From a virus, in the IMG/VR virus record IMGVR_UViG_3300030370_000147, positions 1 through 55,854 of that record: 55,854 bases of DNA; one strand, written 5' to 3'. Of the stretch, positions 50,828 through 55,854 are shown piece after piece. The translations under genes and the position numbers were made by a program. A model generated the notes under the pieces. It saw only the letters and a list, made by a program, of their open reading frames with translations. It had not been told where the DNA came from and did no database searches. Numbering within the stretch: position 1 is the first letter of the stretch; the number at the start of each line of letters is the position of its first letter.

Positions 50828-50991
50828 TACTTCTTCTTGATCCGATCAGTAAAGATCATGTTTACCAGTGCATCGACGTAACCAAATACCTGGTTGTCCT
50901 TCTCCGTTGGAGTAATGTTGACAATGATCTTGATGAATACCATCAATCCAATGACCAGCTCTCCAAGGTTTTCAATAATAAAATCCCACAT
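50827..50991 (-). CDS. Small membrane protein, holin-like, 54 aa
   Basis: A 54-residue protein beginning MWDFIIENLGELVIGLMVFI, one membrane span, then NITPTEKDNQVFGYVD and a basic tail DRIKKK. I recall closely similar peptides in other Bacteroidetes phages beside lysis genes. It lies 7 bases after the DUF5675 gene. It may be a holin, antiholin or pinholin-type peptide. Confidence 0.6.
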   Translation of the reverse strand: MWDFIIENLGELVIGLMVFIKIIVNITPTEKDNQVFGYVDALVNMIFTDRIKKK

Positions 50992-50998
50992 GTCGTAC

Positions 50999-51493
50999 TT
51001 ATTTAGGTGTATCGAAATCGGTGTACAAGATAGTAACTAGTTCCTTTCTCTCCAGAGCAGCAGCGATGTAAGGATATACGCGGAAATAAGCGCGAGTACT
51101 GTGCCCCACCCAACCATTCTTCTTTACTTGATTGTTCTCTTGTGTATCACCCAACAACAAACATCCAGAAGTATGCTCATCAGTATTACCGCAATGAATG
51201 AGAATATATTCAAAGCCAGGAACATCACGAACCCACAGCATTCCTTTATGAATCGTAGGAAATCGAGAGTCATACTTTTTGTGGAACCCACCAACCCTCC
51301 GAAAAGAAAGTTTATATTCTCCCGCTGGGATGCGTGTCTCACCAGCCACCTTCTCATCACGATGCTCGTCTTCTAGGGTATAGCATAGAAACTTTCTCGT
51401 TCCGCTGGAGATGTCGAATAGCGCACCGTTTGTCGAGTCCCACTCCGAGCTGAACCTTACGACCTCCAGCTGCATCCTTTTTAAGTTGCTCAT
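50999..51493 (-). CDS. DUF5675 family protein, probable lysis enzyme
   Basis: A 164-residue protein of the DUF5675 type: FLCYTLEDEHRDEK, ETRIPAGEYKLSFR, MLWVRDVPGFEYILIHCGN and TSGCLLLG in order. The His of IHCGN and the Cys of SGC resemble the H...S-x-G-C catalytic pattern of YkuD-type L,D-transpeptidases, so it may act on peptidoglycan. The family recurs in phage lysis regions, and here a small membrane protein follows. A 58-codon frame (51357-51533) overlaps its start. Confidence 0.65.
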   Translation of the reverse strand: MSNLKRMQLEVVRFSSEWDSTNGALFDISSGTRKFLCYTLEDEHRDEKVAGETRIPAGEYKLSFRRVGGFHKKYDSRFPTIHKGMLWVRDVPGFEYILIHCGNTDEHTSGCLLLGDTQENNQVKKNGWVGHSTRAYFRVYPYIAAALERKELVTILYTDFDTPK

Positions 51494-51532
51494 ACCTCTT
51501 TAGTCTAGGGTTGTGATAAAACTTGTTGGGCA

Positions 51533-51808
51533 TTAGCAGTTAGGCTTCAGGCAAGACTCCGATGTATTCCTTCCCTTTGATCGATTCCTGCGCTTACTAA
51601 CCTTCTGCTTTAGCCTAAGCATAAGAGAGTTTCGATTTACAGTATTAGGCTTAGGCTTTTTCTCTTCTTCTTTCTCTAGAACTCCCTCTCCTTGCATCTG
51701 AGCAGAAGGCAGAAACCTGGGGTTTTGAGGCGCTACGTTCTTGCGCTTCTTCTTTTTACTCGGTTTCTTCAGGATACCCCCGTCGTTATACTTCTTCTTG
51801 CACTTCAT
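51533..51808 (-). CDS. Small highly basic protein, 91 aa
   Basis: A 91-residue protein beginning MKCKKKYNDGGILKK, rich in Lys and Arg throughout (KPSKKKKRKNVAP, KQKVSKRRNRSKGRN), probably disordered. It carries the KY-x-x-GG motif found in several small proteins of this phage. It is coupled to its upstream neighbour at 51808. DNA binding is likely from charge; function unknown. Confidence 0.5.
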   Translation of the reverse strand: MKCKKKYNDGGILKKPSKKKKRKNVAPQNPRFLPSAQMQGEGVLEKEEEKKPKPNTVNRNSLMLRLKQKVSKRRNRSKGRNTSESCLKPNC

Positions 51809-52290
51809 TAGAGGAAAGGAGCAAACCTACCATTCGCCATACTTTGTGAGGCAAAGGCAGCAACTAGAGCCTGTAAGACCCTATTAGTCATAGCCTTCTG
51901 GTTCTGCACGGCCTGCTCATCCTCAAGACTAACACCCATACCAGGACGCGTCATCACACGCTCCCCATCGACCTGCTCGATGCCAGGAACACCGCCGACC
52001 TCTGTCCCCATAATACGTGGGGGATCGTACACAGCCTCTCGCGCCCCAAGGTCATCATTCTGCTCCCGGACTAGCTTACGTTCCAAAGCCTCCACTTGAT
52101 TGTTATAGCGCATATAAGGATTCTGCTTCAACACATTCCTAGCAAACCGCTGCTTGAAGGGATTGAAGTACTCACTCTCTGGATTGTACGCGCTGTTGGG
52201 GCGTTCATTGTACCTCTCCATGCGACCACGACGAGTCTTCTTTCCGTCTTCGGCGGTGTAATACCCGCCACCTTTGTATTTCGACCTCAT
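51808..52290 (-). CDS. Virion-associated protein candidate, 160 aa
   Basis: A 160-residue protein. It begins MRSKYKGGGYYTAEDGKKTRR, again with K-Y-x-G-G, followed by a helical charged region and a hydrophobic-leaning end (VLQALVAAFASQSMANG). ATG at 52290 overlaps the upstream stop (ATGA); the frame is open to 52320. Not recognised. Confidence 0.5.
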   Translation of the reverse strand: MRSKYKGGGYYTAEDGKKTRRGRMERYNERPNSAYNPESEYFNPFKQRFARNVLKQNPYMRYNNQVEALERKLVREQNDDLGAREAVYDPPRIMGTEVGGVPGIEQVDGERVMTRPGMGVSLEDEQAVQNQKAMTNRVLQALVAAFASQSMANGRFAPFL

Positions 52291-52739
52291 GTTAATGCTG
52301 CAAAAACCTCCAACTGGCAAGACGCACTGTCTGCCTGAGCGAGGATGTTATCGATGTCTGTTAAGTTCCCTGCCGCAGCGCTAGAATTACCAGCTGCATT
52401 GGCATCAAGCTTACTATTAAAGAGAAGGTAGCTTTCGCCAGCATCCAATTTAATCATATACTCCTCTGTACCATCGTTCTGAATGGTGATGGCAACAAAG
52501 TTTGTCGCGTCTAGATTCGTAATGCGGAAGTAAGAAACGTTAGTCGTAAGCAGAGTACCCCCTGCTGCGTTGGCTGCCGTAGCATCCATCTGAACTACCG
52601 TCTGCGCCGAAGCCGTACCAACGTCTAAGATCCGATGGAATGTCTCAGTGATGCTAGTGACATCAATAGAAACTTCACTGCCGCGCTCCCTTCCATTAAG
52701 CTCTAGCTCTTCAGTAACTTTTACTGTTAGTGTTGCCAT
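52287..52739 (-). CDS. Beta-rich decoration protein candidate, 150 aa
   Basis: A 150-residue protein. The core YFRITNLDATNFVAITIQNDG then IKLDAGESYLLFNSK follows the same strand pattern as the proteins at 36888 and 37295, suggesting paralogy. A TATATTTG site lies 4 bases before its ATG (52739). Head or fibre decoration is inferred. Confidence 0.55.
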   Translation of the reverse strand: MATLTVKVTEELELNGRERGSEVSIDVTSITETFHRILDVGTASAQTVVQMDATAANAAGGTLLTTNVSYFRITNLDATNFVAITIQNDGTEEYMIKLDAGESYLLFNSKLDANAAGNSSAAAGNLTDIDNILAQADSASCQLEVFAALT

Positions 52740-52743
52740 ACTA

Positions 52744-52751
52744 CAAATATA
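52744..52751 (-). promoter_or_regulatory. Late promoter -7 element TATATTTG, 4 bases from start codon
   Basis: TATATTTG, then TAGT, then the ATG at 52739 on the - strand. Predicted transcript is leaderless or nearly so. The site lies in a 34-base gap after the metallopeptidase-like gene; no terminator hairpin is visible there. Confidence 0.65.
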
Positions 52752-52773
52752 CTCAATGTTCAGTGGTCTAAAA

Positions 52774-54087
52774 CTACTTGTACTTGGTCTCGTCTAGATA
52801 CGGGTTAGTACGACCCCCTTCAGGTGGATATCCTGCCCTTCTGGCTTTTTGCCGATCGTTGACGTACCTCTTTTCACCAGTCCCAACGAAGTTGCGACCA
52901 TAACGAACGCTTGGCCTCACGTATCCTTCTTGATTAAGATAGTTCATGAGATTTCTCATTTCCTCTCTCTCCATTGGATCATTACCACTAACGTCTTTAT
53001 TTATAATTGAAACCAGGTTTCTTACGTGGTCAGGATTGGTTTGAAAGTACTCCTCGGAAACGTAATCTTCCAGCCCCATGTCTTTACGAAGGTGATAGGG
53101 CCTGTCTTCGTAGTACTTGTTTCCCTTTTTAGTCAGAGAAGGATTTCCAGAGTCGTCATACTTCCAGAATTTTTCCCTATCCTTAGGTAGATTCCTTGTC
53201 ATTACAGCAGAGTTCTCTATAGCTGCATTTCGAGCGTCTGCATTACCCCTAGTCGCTACCCCCTGATTGTATCTATCGACAATTCCAGGAAGATCGCCTT
53301 GTGTAATCTTACCTTCTGGAATTACACCAGTCTTAATCCCCTGCAGAAGTCCTGTATTCATCATGGCCTCTAACTCATGTTCTGCATTGCCGTGGCTATA
53401 AGGGTTCTCCTCGTTGCCTCCGTAATAAATAGACCTTGCTAAGTCGTCACTCTCAGAGTCGTTTAAGCCCAAGTCTTGTGACATGACTCCAGTCGGCGGT
53501 AGTACTTTAAATACTTTTCCTGAACCGCTATATTCTTGCTCTCTCGATGCATCAAGAAGACCCTGTATCGATCCGTCAAACGGCCTATTAGTCCCGTACT
53601 TCCCTCTTCCCTCTCTGAATGGGTCCTGTATAGAATGAGTAAACTCCTCTCCAGACGCAGTGCCTCTGTCTATGCCTCTCGAAGCTTCGGGACCAAAGTA
53701 AACCTCATCTGTCCGCGTATTAAAATAAGCCCCCTCTCCATCTCTAATCGGGTCTTTTTTTATCACCCTGACCTTGTCCATCTGCTCTATTAGCTCCTCT
53801 CGTCCTCCCCTTCTAGGGTTTCTGTCTGGATCGTAAAAGGCACTGTTTGGGTTTTGAGGCCTTCTCAATTTTGAAGTGAGGTTAGGGCCATACCGAGCCA
53901 TGAAGTTATTGAACACCTCATCCTTAGTCAAGTCCAGACGGTCGTCATAGTACGGGTCTTTCTCAGCCTCTTCTCTCGTCTTTCCATACGAACCAAGAAC
54001 CTGAAGCAGGTTGTCTGCTACACCAAAATTTTCTGGAGGATCTTCATCATGCCTTCCTCCGTGTAGATACTTACTTCTGACTCTCAT
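52774..54087 (-). CDS. Virion protein with degenerate metallopeptidase-like motif, 437 aa
   Basis: A 437-residue protein starting MRVRSKYLHGGRHDE. Around residues 120-155, YFNTRTDEVYFGPEA and SGEEFTHSIQDP resemble the approach and helix of a zincin, but the first His of HExxH is Glu (E147-E-F-T-H151). A later EHELEAMMNTGLL (about 236-248) could supply the third ligand. It may be a structural remnant or an altered metal site. The ATG at 54087 overlaps the stop of the newly placed 45-residue gene; the frame is open to 54129. Confidence 0.5.
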   Translation of the reverse strand: MRVRSKYLHGGRHDEDPPENFGVADNLLQVLGSYGKTREEAEKDPYYDDRLDLTKDEVFNNFMARYGPNLTSKLRRPQNPNSAFYDPDRNPRRGGREELIEQMDKVRVIKKDPIRDGEGAYFNTRTDEVYFGPEASRGIDRGTASGEEFTHSIQDPFREGRGKYGTNRPFDGSIQGLLDASREQEYSGSGKVFKVLPPTGVMSQDLGLNDSESDDLARSIYYGGNEENPYSHGNAEHELEAMMNTGLLQGIKTGVIPEGKITQGDLPGIVDRYNQGVATRGNADARNAAIENSAVMTRNLPKDREKFWKYDDSGNPSLTKKGNKYYEDRPYHLRKDMGLEDYVSEEYFQTNPDHVRNLVSIINKDVSGNDPMEREEMRNLMNYLNQEGYVRPSVRYGRNFVGTGEKRYVNDRQKARRAGYPPEGGRTNPYLDETKYK

Positions 54088-54221
54088 CCTGAGCAGCTTT
54101 CGCAATCTTCTGGGGAGTCCAGGTTGCACGTGATCTCTCCACTCTTCAGCTTCTCCGCTGTCTCCTGGAGTTTCTTCTTATCAAGGAATGTCGGAGCATC
54201 CCATTCTTCTTCCTGCTTCAT
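54084..54221 (-). CDS. Small acidic Cys-containing protein, 45 aa
   Basis: A 45-codon ORF beginning MKQEEEWDAPTFLDKKKLQE and ending LDSPEDCESCSG, with three Cys in the last 15 residues. Both ends show exact 4-base ATGA overlaps (54084-54087 and 54218-54221), and it fills what would otherwise be a gap. I recall similar short proteins with a C-terminal CxxC in Bacteroidetes phages. Function unknown; a small metal knuckle is possible. Confidence 0.65.
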   Translation of the reverse strand: MKQEEEWDAPTFLDKKKLQETAEKLKSGEITCNLDSPEDCESCSG

Positions 54222-55854
54222 TTCTTTATCACTTTAAACGGTGATCTCTTCTTGACCTTAATGCGACCGCCTTGCCTGTACCCTCGGACTTCGCCCTTGC
54301 TTTGCTGGAGAGACTTCGGTATCTTCAGCTCAAACCAAGTGTTGCCATGCTCATCCGTTACAGGTTTTAACTCATATCCCAGCTTCTTGGCAATCTTGGG
54401 TAGGCGGTCATAACTCTTCATTACTGTTTTATGACTATCGCTAACGCCGTCACCACGCCTTATTGCGTCGAGTTGCCCTTGAAGGCTGGCGATGTGAGTT
54501 AGAACAGACGCTTCTCGTCTCTTTGCCTCTGCACCGCGCCGCAGATTCTTACTCAAAGTCTCAACTTCTTCACTGAAGTTACTATAGGTGACCATTGCAC
54601 GCAGGTCTGTAACCCCGTGAAGGCTATAGATTTTATTGACCTCGTCCAACAAGTGCTTAAAGACCATGTCCTTCTCCATCATGAGACCAGGCTGCTGCAT
54701 ATACTGCTCAAGACTCACATTAGAGTTCACGTAATCGTTCGCTGCAATAGGCATATGCACAGGAACTTTATCATGCATTGAGCTTTTCCGAGCACTTCCA
54801 TAAAGCTCAGCAATGTTCATGTCTGTGGGCGTCGATCCCGCATCTTGGCCATACGTTTTCTGAGCGAAATTATCTATGTACAAATTCACGACGTCTTCGG
54901 TGGTCATCCGCATCCTGTCCAGGATACTATGGGGTGTGAAGAACCTTTGGTTAAACAGATAATTTTCAAAGCCCGTGGAGAGGCTCTCCATTGCCCCTAT
55001 ACCCTGATCAGCCCCCCTGTACTTCTGGTATGCTTGATAATCCGGATGCTCTAAGAAGGCTCCCGACAAATAATCTTCAGCTGGTAATTTTGTTACTACA
55101 AGTCTATCTTGATCGGCAGGGAGCTGATCGACTGCCCACTGAGCGTCATCTACTATACTATTGATACGGGTCTCAAGCTCCCCTGAGCCCATCTTGAACT
55201 GCTCATACATTCCCGCTAGTTCCTCACCTCGTTCAGGACTTAATCCAGAGGCATTTACAGCCATGACTTTATCCAAACTGGAGTATAACTTCCCATCGAC
55301 ACGAGGGGCAGCCTGTACATACATCTCTAGCCGAGTCCTGAATAAATTTAAATTCGCATTCGCCATGGCACGCGTTACCGAACCATTGCGCCATTGACGA
55401 GCGAACTTCATGAAGTTGTAACTATGTGCAGCTTTTTGCTGCGTCATTGATAATTCACCTCTGTATATTTTGTCATATACTCCGTCAGGATCAATAATAA
55501 AATCCGTAATCCAATCAGGCTGAATGGATTGCTTGTCCATGTAATCCTGCATTAAATCATCGCCTGTCAAGCTGGATTTGCCCTGACTTACAAGAGGTGT
55601 ATCAAACAAGAGTTGCTGAACATCTGATCCCAGAGATTCTATCTGCTGACCAAAAAGAGTAGCGTCACCATTGTCTAATGGGGTGGGGGTGTTTTCATAC
55701 TGACCAAGAGGACTGTCCAGCTGGTTCTGAGCGCGTTGATAATCCCGTTGATGTACCTGCAATCCTTGTTGTTGAGATTCAATTTGCTCTTGTACGCGTC
55801 GAGGACTGCTAGTGTAGCCCTGAATAATACCAGTAGTAACGCCAGTAGGAAAGC
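54218..55854 (-). CDS. Virion protein, N-terminus cut by the window edge
   Basis: At least 545 residues; the frame stays open to the right edge (GIIQGYTSSPRRVQEQ at the visible end), so the start lies outside. Helical and Gln/Ala-rich, with ARQWRNGSVTRAMANANLNL and LSKNLRRGAEAKRREAS. The C-terminus GYRQGGRIKVKKRSPFKVIKK is basic and carries an R-x-G-G-like motif. Its abundant Gln and helices fit an internal or structural virion protein, but no family was recognised. An internal TTG at 55762 is not needed as a start. Confidence 0.5.
   Translation of the reverse strand, partial: FPTGVTTGIIQGYTSSPRRVQEQIESQQQGLQVHQRDYQRAQNQLDSPLGQYENTPTPLDNGDATLFGQQIESLGSDVQQLLFDTPLVSQGKSSLTGDDLMQDYMDKQSIQPDWITDFIIDPDGVYDKIYRGELSMTQQKAAHSYNFMKFARQWRNGSVTRAMANANLNLFRTRLEMYVQAAPRVDGKLYSSLDKVMAVNASGLSPERGEELAGMYEQFKMGSGELETRINSIVDDAQWAVDQLPADQDRLVVTKLPAEDYLSGAFLEHPDYQAYQKYRGADQGIGAMESLSTGFENYLFNQRFFTPHSILDRMRMTTEDVVNLYIDNFAQKTYGQDAGSTPTDMNIAELYGSARKSSMHDKVPVHMPIAANDYVNSNVSLEQYMQQPGLMMEKDMVFKHLLDEVNKIYSLHGVTDLRAMVTYSNFSEEVETLSKNLRRGAEAKRREASVLTHIASLQGQLDAIRRGDGVSDSHKTVMKSYDRLPKIAKKLGYELKPVTDEHGNTWFELKIPKSLQQSKGEVRGYRQGGRIKVKKRSPFKVIKK

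Noticed and set aside
1-55854. Closure of the window into a circle
   Set aside because: The right-edge gene is still open, and continuing it across the junction to base 1 reaches a stop within nine codons without a convincing start, so the window is more likely an internal segment.

Overview
The window is a segment of a tailed bacteriophage genome, most probably a short-tailed (podovirus-like) phage of a Bacteroidota host. Evidence for phage: a complete head-packaging set (large terminase, portal, scaffold, major capsid protein), tail adaptor and tail-hub proteins, a giant internal virion protein, fibres, holins and a DUF5675 lysis protein. Evidence for the host group: the promoter-like sites fit the Bacteroidota -7 element TAnnTTTG, and the early promoter also has a TTTG box at the usual distance. 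Terminase and portal look most like those of crAss-like phages, but I could not run a search, so the family is an inference. No integrase, repressor-type lysogeny gene, tRNA or CRISPR array was seen.

Layout. Positions 20-11533 (+ strand) hold one tightly packed early operon whose genes mostly overlap by a few bases (ATGA or TGATG). Its first third encodes small proteins of unknown function. A canonical promoter at 4693-4725 opens the second part: a 27-residue membrane peptide, a DnaA domain IV-like DNA-binding protein, a Sak3/DUF1071 annealing protein, a PD-(D/E)XK exonuclease, a 23-residue membrane peptide, an SSB-like protein, a nucleotide-modification-associated protein, a fused primase-helicase and two further nucleases. 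This is a recombination and replication module. No DNA polymerase is in the window.

Positions 11534-11736 separate the converging early and late operons and carry three hairpins. From 11737 to the right edge almost everything is on the - strand. Read in the direction of transcription (right to left), the order is: a virion gene cut by the window edge, a gene with a degenerate metallopeptidase-like motif, small Lys/Gly-rich proteins, lysis genes (DUF5675 and a 54-residue membrane protein), a jelly-roll-like protein, a GroES-like co-chaperonin, a glycosyltransferase-like protein, terminase, portal, collagen-like and RCC1-like fibres, small basic proteins, beta-rich decoration candidates, scaffold, capsid, a LamG-like protein, tail adaptor proteins, the 2290-residue tail hub, three internal or ejection proteins and a 3TM holin. 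The one clear + strand gene in this region is a winged-helix-like regulator candidate at 49845-50252.

The most striking non-coding signal is a repeated late motif, mostly TATATTTG, before - strand genes or gene groups. At several it lies only 4-8 bases before the start codon, which predicts leaderless or nearly leaderless mRNAs. Two of these sites sit directly after intrinsic terminators, so the late region looks built from separate terminator-promoter units.
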